Positions 9,610 through 20,375 of a stretch of 64,000 bases of DNA are shown piece by piece. Made by a program: the position numbers and the translations under genes. Under the pieces are notes generated by a model that did no database searches, was not told the origin of the DNA, and worked only from the letters and a program-made list of their open reading frames with translations. Positions within the stretch are counted from its first letter, which is position 1. Each line of letters begins with the position of its first letter. This stretch comes from Brachionus manjavacas (Eukaryota; Rotifera; Eurotatoria; Ploima; Brachionidae): the NCBI GenBank assembly GCA_019054805.1, contig JAHQIY010000004.1:806001-870000 (forward strand). The letters are read 5' to 3'.

Positions 9610-10610
9610 GTAGTAAACTGCAGTATAAGCATCCGCCTATCTTGTAATGTTGAAACAGCGTCAATTTGATACATTTATTTTAATAACTGATATTTTGATA
9701 ATTTACCTTGGATATCAAAATACCAGTTATTAAAATAAATGCATGCCTAGCCCTAAAATGACCATTGCAGGCGTTGTCTTGAGCCATTCCAGATATTTCC
9801 CAGTCTATAAATGCTTTGAAACAATTGACTTTGTTTATTTCCCTTACCAACTTTTTATTATTTGATCTTCCTAAATTTAGAGTCAAAATTTCAGCATTAT
9901 TCACATCATTTACCAATTCTATATTCTCAACCTTGTGCACAATCTTAAACATTTGGATCAAGTCACCTCTTAATCAGCGTTCCTCTAAGCTAATCAATCT
10001 AGAAGTCTCACTTCATTAGGTTTCTCTTTAACTGATCTAACCAATTTGATTGCTCTTCCCTGAAACTTTTCTTGAATATTTATGTCCGTTTTAAACGAAG
10101 GCGACCAAACACTGACTGCATATTCAAGATGAGGGCGAACTAACCCCTGGTAAAGTGGCACAATCGTCTCTCTGTTCAGATATGAAAAAGATCTCTTGAT
10201 GTGACCCAAAACGCAATTTGCCTTTGCAGCCGCTGCCTGACATTGCTTGTTCCATTTATAATCATTTGAAATAAACACACCAAGATCTTTCTCTTGATTT
10301 CTAGAAAGGTCGTTTATGTAAATGACGAAAAGTATTGGTTCAAGGACTGACCCCTGTGGAACCCCGCTTGTTACATTCTTGTTACTCGGGAACGACATCA
10401 CCAAGTACTACCCGCTGTTTTCTTCCAATTAATAAACTTTTTATCCATTCTGAAGTTTTACCAACAAAACTGTATGATCTCAATTTTATTAGTAATTTCT
10501 GATGAGAAACTTTGTCAAAAGCTCTGGAAAAATCAGTGTAAATCACGTCTACCAAATTACCATTATCAATCTCAAACTTAATCTACCTAGTTTTATCTAA
10601 TCTTTTCTTT
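9610..10610 (-). pseudogene. CR1/L2-like LINE fragment, 5'-truncated and internally deleted
   Basis: Reading from 10600 down on the minus strand: NGNLVDVIYTDFSRAFDKVS (motif A), EWIKSLLIGRKQRVVLGDVV, a frameshift near 10400, and NVTSGVPQGSV followed by LEPILFVIYINDLS (motif B). It then passes directly to RNQEKDLGVFISNDYKWNKQ, SFSYLNRETIVPLYQGLVRP, HLEYAVSVWSPSF and a C-terminal frame at 9961-9680 (MIQMFKIVHKVENIELV). The stretch that should contain the YADD motif between INDLS and EKDLGV is gone. The 3' end is around 9610-9660. It belongs to the LINE-A group by order and wording of motifs. Confidence 0.82.
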
Positions 10611-12424
10611 TTATTACTTAATGTATAATTTAAATCTTTTTAATGACTATAAAAACAAACATACTCCTTACTATAAAAAATGAAGAGTACTATTTACTTA
10701 ATCCATTATTTTAAAATTAATAACAAGCGTGTTAAATTTAAATACTCATATATACATTATTTAATAAAATTAGTTTTAGCATTTTATTAATAATTCTATT
10801 GATAATGTGATAATTTATAATCAATATTAATCGTGTAATTATTAATGTATTAATTATGAACATTAGAACCTATTTATTTGGATATGATTGAAATAAAAAG
10901 GCTTTTCTTAACAAAGGGTGAATGAAGTTTTTTTAATAAAATTTGAAAATGAAATTTTAAATTTTACGTTTTTTTTGATTTTAATTTCAAGCTCAGTTAA
11001 CAAAAAGTTCAATAGCAGCATCAAAAAATTTTGTTTTAATTAGTGGAGGTATTGTTTTTTTAAGCAGCTAGAACGTTTGCTTTAGCTGCAGAATATCTTT
11101 TATTAAACAGTTCTAAATATTAAGTTGGGACATGTCATTCTTTAGTCTTAAAATACATTTACCCCTGCAACTAATTGAAACTAATAAGAAGCCATTTAAA
11201 TTAATAAAAATTTAAACAACAAATCAACATTATACCATTCTTTAATTTAAGGTTCCTTAGGGTATACTCTCCTTAAATAATTTTTTGAAAATAAAACAGA
11301 GTAAATATCTTATTTTAATTTTGGAAATAAAAATAAAAATTTAAAAATGGGAAAAATTAGCTGTTTTTTATTTTTTAATTTATTTATTAATTTGATTTAT
11401 ACAATTTTTTAGAAAAACAATACAAAATTGAAAAAAAAGGGAAAAAAAAGATTAAACCATTAAAAATTAATCATTAAAAACAGATTAAAAATTGAAAAAA
11501 ATTAGACAAATGAAAACTTAATTTTTTAAATTCTTGCTGTATTATTAGATTAAATATGTAGTTTACTTAAAATAATTATAAAATATTTACAATAATACTA
11601 AAGTATTTTATTTTAGACAGTTTCAATTAAATTCAAATCAAAAGCATATTTTTTTTATAGAAATAGATTTAATATCAAAATTTTTTGCTATCTAAATCTG
11701 ATAATTTTATTTATTATTTTTAAGTAATTTTCCATTCCTTAATTTTTCGGTTTTTTTGGCGTTTTTTTTTCACGCGTTTAATTTGGTTTTTTTCTTTAGG
11801 GAAGTTTTGTACTATGCAAATTTAGCAAAACATTAAAAAATTTAAATTTAGTCAAAAGTTTATTAGATAGAATCCAATAATATAACAAATAGTTAGTGGT
11901 TTATATAGGAGCCAGAGAGTATGCTTTAGCTGCAGTTAATTTTAAATTTTACCATTCTTAGTAAAGACATGACAAGAGTTCGGTCTTAACAAAAGAACAC
12001 TATGTCCGAGAAAAATAAGAAAATATTTTTTCAAGTTTTATTTAATTTTGTTTTATTAAATTACTTGCCCCTTTTTTGTTGTTTTTGTTCTAAATCTGTT
12101 TTTGTTCTTTGTTCTAATGAAAAAACGCTAACTTTAAATTGAAAATTCAAATTGCTGAAAAAAAATTTACCGAAATTTATTTAAAAAATTTTTGAAATTT
12201 TCCATCCTCTATTAATAATTTTGATTTTATCCTGTTTTTTAGCCTTCAAATAATGACCCCTCAGTTTCGTCTGTCGATTTGGGCGCTTATTGAAATTAAT
12301 ACATAAAAAAAGATTTAATTTTTAAATAAAAATTTCCCAAAATTTTTAAGATTTTTTAAAATTACGTAAAAGCTTAAAACAAAGTAAATTTAAAATGGCT
12401 AAATTAAGAATTTAGAATTTAAAT
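10611..12424. other. AT-rich DNA, no gene recognised
   Basis: Non-coding, dominated by A/T runs. Two short spots repeat the phrase TTTAGCTGCAG (about 11079 and 11926) but I cannot assign them to an element. Confidence 0.55.
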
Positions 12425-12589
12425 TAGAGTCTGTGTCCACTGTAAATGAGAAATTCACCAGGCGTTAGTGCTTCTTTGAATAATTTCCAAGCTTCTTTTT
12501 TGGGTCAGAAAATCGAAGTAAATCTTTAATAAGAAACTTTTTTTAAAATGTTTGGTCAAGTACAAGTCATGACATAGAATTGTATTAGA

Positions 12590-12675
12590 CTTGTTCTGAC
12601 TTTTAAGTTTGTTTATTTTTAGTATAATTTCAAGATTAATCAATAGACTAGTGTCCATTGCATGACAAAAACCCA
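12590..12675 (-). repeat. Dispersed repeat E, copy 1
   Basis: The minus strand here reads ATGGACACTAGTCTATTGAT followed by TAATCTTGAAAT. Close relatives are at 16507-16540 (+) and 49987-50022 (-). In one frame all three encode a peptide of the form (M/R)D(T/N)SLLINLE. The copy here sits in a 76-residue minus frame (12455-12685). The shared segment is short, so its parent element is unknown. Confidence 0.5.
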
Positions 12676-12808
12676 TCACTAACACTTCGTTTAATCAATT
12701 TTTAGAAAAAAATTATTACAGATTAAATTTTTGTACTTTTTACAAAATTTTAATAAAAACAATTTTAAAAAATTGTTTTTATTTAAAAAATTTACCTACC
12801 TTGATTAA

Positions 12809-12916
12809 AAACTACCTGGAGCCACAAAAAATGGTTTCTTTTTGTACTTTATCAGAATTTTATTTTACTCGGCCCTATTCTTTTTTGTACTTTCTGTACT
12901 TAGTGTACTTAATGGT
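12809..12916 (+). repeat. Fragments of two dispersed repeats
   Basis: AAACTACCTGGAGCCAC at about 12808 matches the core motif of the hAT-like MITEs at 16.1, 20.0 and 36.2 kb. Downstream, 12873-12916 reads TTTGTACTTTCTGTACTTAG and continues to GTACTTAATGG. It is repeated in inverse orientation at 17663-17712. Confidence 0.5.
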
Positions 12917-13007
12917 TATTTTATTTTATTTGGGCCTGTTACTTTTTGATAAAAAAATTAAATATTTCAATTAATCAATAGTCCAAATATTAATTTTAAA
13001 TTTTGTA

Positions 13008-13226
13008 GGGAACACAAGAACAAAGGCTTTGAGCGACAACTGATCCGCAGTTGCGGAGTGAGACATAACTTTTTTACAAACCGGACAGCAGGAAATAGTA
13101 ACACGCTGAATGCGATGACAGAGAGTGTCAGTAATACGAACTTTTTTAAAAAAGAATTGACAAGTTACTAAGAAAAATTTTTTAATCAAACTGGTCAAGG
13201 CTGTTATAATGGGGCGTCTTTGTGTC
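13008..13226 (+). pseudogene. LINE-A-type C-terminus and 3' UTR fragment
   Basis: The + strand reads FERQLIRSCGVRHNFFTNRT, AGNSNTLNAMTES, then FFKKELTSY and a stop at 13169-13171. It corresponds to the closing part of the LINE ORF2 at 23222-23400 (RREIVKNCAPRFNFFTNR) and at 927-1090. The bases after the stop (AAGGCTGTTATAATGGGGCG) resemble the LINE-A 3' untranslated region at 880-930. This is a 5'-truncated insertion of about 220 bp. The antisense frame over it is only a shadow. Confidence 0.75.
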
Positions 13227-13260
13227 ATCCTCTTTTTTTAAAAAGAGAAAAAAAGAGGAT
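13227..13260. repeat. Perfect inverted repeat (13-bp arms)
   Basis: ATCCTCTTTTTTT at 13227-13239 and its exact complement at 13248-13260 are separated by 8 bases. It lies directly after the LINE fragment, so it may be a modified tail or a chance A/T-rich hairpin. Confidence 0.6.
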
Positions 13261-15880
13261 AGTACACTTAACTTTATTAAGATTTTTAATTCCCTAGACC
13301 AACAATTGGTTTAGCTGTTTATATTTTATAAGTACCAATAATTTCTTAAGCTCCTTAATTCAGAATCAAACCAAGGACTCTGTTGAAATTTGTTTCTTTT
13401 GCCAAAATAAAATTATCTTTGACGAAATTCCATTTTTCTTCTAAACAAGGAAGCTTATCTAGCATAGAAAAATATATATTTCTGTCAGATATTAAAAGAA
13501 TCTCTTCCTAATATTTGAAACAATAAAGAACCCAAAATTAAATAACAAGCATTAATAAAATAAAAAGTTTTTTTTTTTAATCTGAATTTCGATATTTAAT
13601 TCATGAGTTTTGTTTAAGTTATTTTTGGATTTTTTTTTTTAATTCGACTAGAATTTCAAAAAAAATGTCATTTTTAATTTTTTTTTTGTTTGTTTATTTT
13701 TAGTGAATAAATCAATCAAAGGAATCGAAAGAATTGGATTAATTAAAAATTTCCGTATTAACCGAATTAAAATCCCTGGTTTATCAAAAAGAAAAAAATG
13801 AGAATAATTATTTTGGATCTGACAAACAGATTTAAAAATGAATAGTCCTCGGCAAAAAAAATTAAACCTTTGATATATATTTTGAAAGATAATGTGACAA
13901 GGTTTAAAATAAGTTATAGAACGTAATACTAAAATGATTCATTGAAGATATTTTGGTAAAAATAGTCAAAAAATGCATTTTTTTTCATAATTTTTAGGCA
14001 AAAAAAATCTAAAATCTGTTTTACATTTAAATATTTTTTTAATTTTAAATTTATTTAAAAAAAATATCTAAAAATGAATTCCAAAAATGACATGGATACA
14101 TAATGAGATATAGCTTTTAAAAGACTATATTCCTTTTTGAACTATTTGTACTTTTGGTTATTTCAATCATTAAATTTGGGGCGGAGCCATGGTTGAGGGA
14201 TTCGGGATTTATTTTGGATTAAAGAACCATTGAGTTAAGGTTAAGATTAAAATTAATTTTTTAAATATTAATTAATTAAAATCTTAAATGTTATTCCCGT
14301 TAAATAAAAGATATTGATATTGAGATTTTGATTATCCTCGAAAATGAAGTTAGTGAAATCAATCAAGCAATAAAATTTAGAATCCAAAATATTATATTTA
14401 TTTTTTTATTTAAAAAATTTAATTTATTGAATTAAATTTAAATAAAATGACAATGATTGCAATCAAGAAATTAAAATTTTTTTGAATGATAAGTTTTCAA
14501 AAAAAGAAATCACCTGATCGAACTTTTCATTGAATTGAAGGAATATTTTTCGAGTTATTAATTTTTTTTAGAATAATTTAAAAAATAATTAATTTTACCC
14601 TTTTTTTAAACTAATTTATTTTATAAGAATGTTAAATTCAAATTTCAAAAATTTTGTTTTTTCGTAAAATTAAATCTTTATCTATAGATTTGTATTTTCC
14701 TATGGAAAATTTCGGATTAACGCGAGTCGACTGTATATAGATGCCATTAAAAAAATAATATTTTTAAACAAATATTTCTAAGTTCATTTAGTAGTAGTGT
14801 ATCAGTTTATAAATAATAAATCTTTAGAATTAACAATTAATTTTGAGGACACAATTTAAAGAGAAGTGCTTTCAAAAGATCATGTTGCTTTTTTTAAAAT
14901 TTAATTATTAAAAGCCATTAGTTAAAATTTTTTAACAAATAAATATGTTTAATATTTTTAATATGAAGCTTAAAGAGTCGGAGCCATTTTCTCTTAACCC
15001 TGAGGAAATGGCTCTGAATAAACGATGTAATTTAAATTTTTAATATAGGCTTATTCGCATAAAAAAAGCTGAATTTTGATTAACTTTGATTTAAAAAAAA
15101 TAAATAGCAGTGAATGACTAATTTAAAATTAAAACCCATTTTTACAAGAATTGACTTTGACAATAAATATCTCAAAACCAAAGGAAAGATTTGTTTATCA
15201 AAAAAATAAGATTAATTTTTTTAGAAGTCAGTTTAACCATTATTTCTTTTAGTCTCCCATTCTAAACTATTATTTTAAAATAGAAAAAATTTATTTAATT
15301 TTAATGTATAGGTTTTTTTTTTCTCAGTGAAAAATAATTTTGAAATTAACAATTTTTAGTATTTTTTAGTACATTTTCATTTTTTTGAATTGATAGACAC
15401 GATTTAATAAAAAATTTCAAATTTAAATCTCTATTAAAAAAGTCGTTTTATTGAAAATTGAAAAATTTTTTTTTTCAAATTATACCTATTAAAACATTTA
15501 GTACAAATCAGATTTTCAGTTTTTATTTTAATAAAAATATAATTTGATTAGGATAAAATTAACTATTTAAAAATGACAGAATTGTTAATTTTTAAAAATA
15601 AAATCACTAAGAAATTTGATTAATTTTTTTTTGAAATAATTTAATGGTTCTCATGGTTTTCAGCAAAAGATTTAAAAAATAAATTCAAATCGATTATATT
15701 TGATCGGTATGATCCGTAAAAAAACCTTCTAATGTTAGAATCATGATTAACTCACTTGGTTCGTTCATTTCAAGTAAAATTGAGTACAGATACCACAATC
15801 ATTTTCATACCGGATATTTTTTTAATAAATATTTATTTTTTAAAGTATGTTTTTTAGATAATTTTAATAAAATAAATGGA
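13261..15880. other. AT-rich DNA, little recognised apart from a possible transposon end
   Basis: No coding frame with recognisable motifs. The only structured item is the pogo-like terminus at 14697-14734 listed separately. Confidence 0.5.
14697..14734 (-). repeat. Possible pogo/jerky-type transposon terminus
   Basis: On the minus strand this reads TATACAGTCGACTCGCGTTA followed by ATCCGAAATTTTCC. Termini of pogo/Tigger/jerky elements commonly begin CAGTNRANCCTCG-TTATCCG. The pogo-like element at 38473-39636 has a comparable end (GTCAACCCTCGTTAATCCGG). A matching opposite end was not found, so this may be a solo or broken terminus. Confidence 0.4.
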
Positions 15881-15884
15881 TTTG

Positions 15885-16112
15885 TCAATAGGGCGAACCT
15901 CGGGTGCTAAAGGGGTCTTTAGTGCTAATCATTTTGCAACAGTTGGGTGACACAACAAAAAACAAAGATTCTTTAATTTCACTTACCAGGAAGTAAGAGT
16001 AGAATAAACCTAGCAAGACCTTTTAATGTGGTCCCATAGAGACTTGAACTGTGCTCAAAGAACCTAAATTCTTCAATTTAAACCATTACACCGAAATGTT
16101 TCTTTAAATTTC
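15885..16112 (-). repeat. tRNA-derived SINE-like sequence
   Basis: On the minus strand, about 16100 down to 16020 resembles a tRNA: GGTGTAATGGTTT fits an A box/D arm, GAAGAA-TTTAGG-TTCTTT can form an anticodon-like stem and loop, and CAGTTCAAGTCTC fits a B box/T arm. The remainder down to about 15885 would be a non-tRNA body ending GAGGTTCGCCC. The cloverleaf is imperfect (no matching acceptor stem), so I call it SINE-like and not a functional tRNA gene. Confidence 0.45.
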
Positions 16113-16135
16113 ATATAAAATATTAAATAATTATT

Positions 16136-16395
16136 CAGATTTGTTTAAAGTCACAAGACAAGTCCAAGTCCGGAATTTTTTTTTCAAGTCCAGGCCTAAG
16201 ACTTTAGTTTTTATTTAAAAAAAAGCCCATGTTCAGGTCTTGGACTTTGATTTTAGTGACTTTTACTTTATCTGGGCCGCCACAATAACTACCTGGAGCT
16301 ATAAAAAATAATTTTTTTAAAAAAATTCGGACTTGGGATTTTAATGAATAATTAATGACTTGGACTTTAATTTGGGACTTTCGAAATAAATGTTT
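16136..16395. mobile_element. Degenerate hAT-type MITE
   Basis: The left end CAGATTTGTTTAAAGTCACA plus AGTCCAAGTCCGG matches the left end of the better-preserved element at 36224-36728. The right side has inverted AAGTCCGA- and AAGTCC-type motifs (GGACTTGGGA, GACTTGGACTTTAA, GGGACTTTCG). The internal AACTACCTGGAGC is the shared core motif. The right boundary near 16395 is approximate and no target duplication is clear. Confidence 0.5.
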
Positions 16396-16506
16396 ATTTA
16401 AAAATCAAACTATAAAATCGAACAAAATAATTTAAAAATTTTTGAACTCTGTTTTGTTAAAAATTCAAAATAAAATCCTGTGTTAATAAGTCTCGTGAGA
16501 CATGGA

Positions 16507-16540
16507 CACTAGCCTGTTGATTAACCTTGAATCTTAAATT
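16507..16540 (+). repeat. Dispersed repeat E, copy 2
   Basis: CACTAGCCTGTTGATTAACC with TTGAATC, same repeat as 12590-12675 and 49987-50022, here on the plus strand. Confidence 0.5.
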
Positions 16541-17662
16541 GTTAATCTTAGTACTTCTTTTCAGAATGCGTTGTCTCTCGAGTTAAGTAGGAAGGAAATA
16601 TGGATAGACAATGAGATTTCGCATTTCGCCCTGTTCCTTTTGTACTTTTTATAATTTATTTATTAATTAAATGTGAAAAGTTAAATAAGACAATCGTCTG
16701 TCTGGTATTTGATACCATTTAACTTTTTAAGTTAAGGGCTCCATAATAATTTTATCATGGAACCCACTATAAATTATAAAAAAAAAATATACAAATTATT
16801 AATAATATAAAAGTAAGAAAAATGTATAATGTAAAAAAATTTTTAAAAATAAAAAAATTTAATTATCATTGTTCTTAAATTTTCATATAAATTTTTTTTA
16901 AAGAGATAATATTTAAAGTTGTATTAAATTTTTTTAAAAAATACTATTAATAAATTTAATAAAAAAATATTAAATACCTGTAATATAATATGCTTGACCA
17001 AATTTTCGCTGTGAAGCTGGTTCAATAAGATGATTCTTGTTCCTTAATTCATAGGGTTAATTTCTCTCTGCGTTTGTTTTTAGTTGCTCTGCTAAAATTG
17101 GTGGACTTAGAGATGAGAAAACCTTGAATGAAAAAAGTCCCAGTCTCAGAAAAAATCTCTGATGAAAACTTAAAATTAAACAGCTTAAATTAGCAAAGAT
17201 AATAACAATTAGCTAGTCTTTGTATACTAGATTCGTGAAAGTAAATAATTAAAGAAAGACAATAACCAAACTAAGGAAGGATGAAAGTATTAAAAAATTG
17301 AACTTTTACCGAGAAAGTAAAATAAAAAAGTTTTTAATAGCAAAGAGTCTTTAGTTAATAAGCTTCCGAATTTCACTTACATGTTGACCAAATTCTAGTT
17401 TTGAATCTAGAGTGACTCCAAGTAGTTTTAATTTCGTGACTACTTCAATTTTAATACCTTCAAGTATAAGAAATTCAGGTATTTTAACTCGTTTGTTTGT
17501 AGCTAACATTCATAAAGTCTTTGATCAATTAATATCTATACAATTTAAGTTACACCATTTAAAAAGTGGGCGAATATTTCGGGTGTGCTGGAGGTTAGAA
17601 AAATATTTGTTAAATTTAAAATTGATATTTCAAATATTGATTAATTAAAACCTTTTTTTCAA
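16541..17662. other. AT-rich DNA, no gene recognised
   Basis: The plus frame at 17412-17648 has no recognisable motif. It partly resembles LINE ORF2 wording in antisense but not convincingly. Confidence 0.45.
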
Positions 17663-17712
17663 TACCATTAAGTAAAAAAAGTACAGAAAGTACAAAAAGG
17701 AACAGTGTCCAA
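17663..17712 (-). repeat. Inverse copy of the GTACTTTCTGTACTT repeat
   Basis: The minus strand reads CCTTTTTGTACTTTCTGTAC and on to TTACTTAATGG, closely matching 12873-12916 on the plus strand. It is about 4.8 kb away in opposite orientation. These could be two copies of one small element or the ends of a decayed long one. Confidence 0.5.
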
Positions 17713-17891
17713 GAAAATAATATTTGAAAAAGACAAAAAGTACAGAAAGGATTTTAACTTTGCAATATTCTCATTGTCTATACCTCGAAGGAAAGGAATC
17801 ATTAAAAAAAGCAAAAATGTGAATGAATAGTATTTTTGATGTATTTTTGTTAATAAATTTTAAAAAATAATATTAAAATTTGAGGGAGTAA

Positions 17892-18075
17892 TGGTCACCT
17901 CAAGGGCGACGTAAGGTAGGACGACCAGCAGTAACATCGAGGCCAACAATCACGAAAGAGCTCATCGAAATGGGAATTACATGGGAAGAAGCAAGGGTAA
18001 AGGCAAAAGATCGACTTGAGTGGAAATCAAAAGTAATGACCCTATGCTCCACAAGGAGTGAATAAGGAAAAAAAA
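17892..18075 (+). pseudogene. RTE/SR2-like retrotransposon 3' end
   Basis: The plus frame 17892-18065 reads WSPQGRRKVGRPAVTSRPTI, TKELIEMGITWEEARVKAKD, RLEWKSKVMTLCSTRSE and stop, followed by AAGGAAAAAAAA. This is the end of an endonuclease-reverse transcriptase of the kind whose C-terminus has GRRKVGRP-TWR-T and a closing DR-W motif. I place it near RTE/SR2-like elements from memory. It is the same family as 47157-47660 and truncated after about 58 codons from the 3' end. Confidence 0.75.
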
Positions 18076-18095
18076 TATATAAAAACCCCAGAATG

Positions 18096-18456
18096 CAAAT
18101 TTTTACAAAGGATATATAAATACCATCTCGTAAAGCAAAAAATTCTCTATTAGATAATAATTTTTTTTTCTTCCAAAAAAAGCCGAAATTTTACCCATAT
18201 TTTTGTTTTTTTGTATCTAGTCCCAGGGGACCTCGCTGGACCTAAATGAGATATACAAATTCTGAACAAATTGTAGGTTTTACTTTTTTATTTTCTCTTT
18301 TATTTCTCTTAAAAAAAGTGTTCAAAATGAAGCATTTTTAAATTAAAAAAAAAATAAATAAATTTTTTTTGGAGGAACAAAAAAATTATTTTCTTAGTAG
18401 AGAATTTTTGCTCTACAAGTTGGTATGTGATTTTTATATCTTTTGTTTATGTTTGC
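18096..18456. mobile_element. Repeat family C, MITE-like copy with inverted ends
   Basis: The left end (about 18098-18152, including AAAGCAAAAAATTCTCTATT) and the right end (about 18399-18456, the reverse: TAGAGAATTTTTGCTCTACA) form an imperfect ~55-bp inverted repeat. The interior ATTCTGAACAAATTGTAGGT with a T-rich run also appears at 58440-58465 (ATTCTGAACAAATCTCAGGT). The related motif AAAGAGC-AAAATT-TCTATT occurs at 58265-58285 and 21637-21660, so these three loci share a repeat. The coding motif found at the other two loci is absent here, suggesting an internally deleted derivative. Confidence 0.5.
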
Positions 18457-19947
18457 AAAAGATATTCTCATCGGACCGAAGCATACTTTTGACATTTGAA
18501 AAACTCTTTGAGCCCCTGTAGCGGAAAAATTTTTTTTTCAACAACAGTTAACTAAAGGCTGAACACAATACTCTTCAAATAAAAGTTCTGTCTGAATCTT
18601 TAATATCTAAGATTAGAATCTGTTAAAATCTTGACTTAAAGACTAATAAAATCAAATAAAGATAAATAAGAGGACATTTTTGTGAAGCATAGAAGCTAGA
18701 CACGCATTACATCTTAAATCATCTTTTCTTATTTCTTTTTTTAGTTATTTAAATTTTGTTTCTAGTGTTTTTCGTCGCCAAATAAGGCGTTATATTTGAA
18801 ACTAGAAAAATATTCTAGTTTAAGTTTAATTGTTCGGCGATTTGCAGCAAAATCGATAAATTTTTTATAAAATGCTGAACAAAAACTTAATTGAGCATGA
18901 TAATTTCATATGCGCTCTGAAATGCACATTTTGTATCATTTGAAAATTTTTAAATTTTCAATTCAAGTTTCCAAGTGTGTAGATCTTTCCATCAAAAATC
19001 AATTTCAGCAGAAAAAAGAAAAATTTAAAATAAGAACAGATATTTATTTTTTAAAATTTTTATTCAATATTTTTTTCAAAAAATTTCAAAATTATTGTAA
19101 GACCAATTGCCTTTTCAACTCTATACTGAATTTTTTTTAGCTTAAAAATAAATGCATCATTTTGTAAATGAGAATATGTGAAATTGACAAAAAAATTCCA
19201 ACTAGCATTTGAACTTTTAAATAATAAATAAATTAACATTTATTTTTAATTGCTTTTTAAACAACTCTAAAAACACTTTATTTAGTTAATTTTATGAAGT
19301 TTTGAAATTAATTAAGGCTCTTTTTAATTAGACAAGATGTGAATTATCTTACAAATTTAGCAATATTAATAATTATTGAAGCCCTAGGTTATTAGAAGAA
19401 AATGTTTTGAATTAAAAAAAAATAACTTTTTAAAATGGAAAAAAAAAAGTAAAAAAAAAATTTTCTTAGTTTATTTTAAAAAGTTAAAAAAAAATTTTTT
19501 TTTCAAAATTTTACAAAAAATTTAGTGACCATTTGCCAAAAAGTTGCCCGTATTTTTGGCCGCCTGTATTTTTTGGCGACCCAAAAATTAAACCGCCTGG
19601 CTGTCCGACCAAATGACCGCAAAAAACCGTCCGTGTATTTGACCGGTTTGTCTTGACCGTATCCAACACTATTCTGTATGGTCTTTATGGTCTTTCCATT
19701 ATCCAACTCTTTATCTAGCTTTAGAGCAATTGCTTAAGAGTTGAGTGTCAAAAGAATTGCTTAAGAGTCAGAATGTCAAAAAGGTTTTTTACAAAAAAAA
19801 TTAAAACCAATGTCTAAAGGTCTTATTCTAAGGGGTATTTTTCAAAAAAATCACCCATTTAACCCCAAAATTAACCCGTAAAGCCCCATCTTAATTAAGA
19901 AACTAAATTCTAAGAATTTTTTTATTTAAAGGTAGAAAAAAGCTAGT
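18457..19947. other. AT-rich DNA with a small GC-richer patch
   Basis: Mostly A/T runs. At 19540-19700 there is a patch rich in GACCG/ACCGC words that opens a 67-residue minus frame without known motifs. I do not regard it as a gene. Confidence 0.4.
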
Positions 19948-20375
19948 CAATTGTGTAAATTTTTCACAAGTCTCAATTAAATCCAAGTCCGGATTTTTTT
20001 TTTTAAATTTCGAGCCAAAGACTTTTATTTTTTTTAAAAATGTCCAAGTATGGGTTTACTAGGCCGCCATTTGACCCTGATCATTACACATGATAAACAA
20101 CTGTGGTTAACCGAAATTATTATTTATTAAGTTAATTTTAAAAATTATCAAACAAAAAAAAATTATCTAGATTTTTCGATTTTCAAATTTACAAAAAAAA
20201 AGTTAAAAATAATTTTTTTTTTAATAAACTGAGTCAAATAAATAGCATCGAGAATCCATCAGTCAGAATCAAAGAAAAATGAAATTTCTGGCGTTCCAGG
20301 TAGTTATAATGGCGGGCAAGCAAGTTTTGGACTTTTGAAAAAAAAATAAAAAAAGTCCAGACTTTTTATTGATGA
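19948..20375. mobile_element. Degenerate hAT-type MITE
   Basis: The left part has CACAAGTCTCAATTAAATCC then AAGTCCGGATTTTTT. The right part has inverted GTTTTGGACTTTTGAAAA and AAAGTCCAGACTTTTT. Inside, the minus strand reads ATAACTACCTGGAACGCCAG, the core motif of the element at 36224-36728. Ends are eroded and boundaries approximate. Confidence 0.45.

Noticed and set aside
12971..13228. 85-residue minus frame
   Set aside because: Shadow of the LINE C-terminus on the plus strand (FFTNRT block).
18910..19140. 76-residue plus frame rich in Lys/Phe/Ile
   Set aside because: Residue use is what AT-rich noise gives; no motif.
19503..19706. 67-residue minus frame in a GC-richer patch
   Set aside because: No family resemblance; repetitive GACCG words explain the openness.
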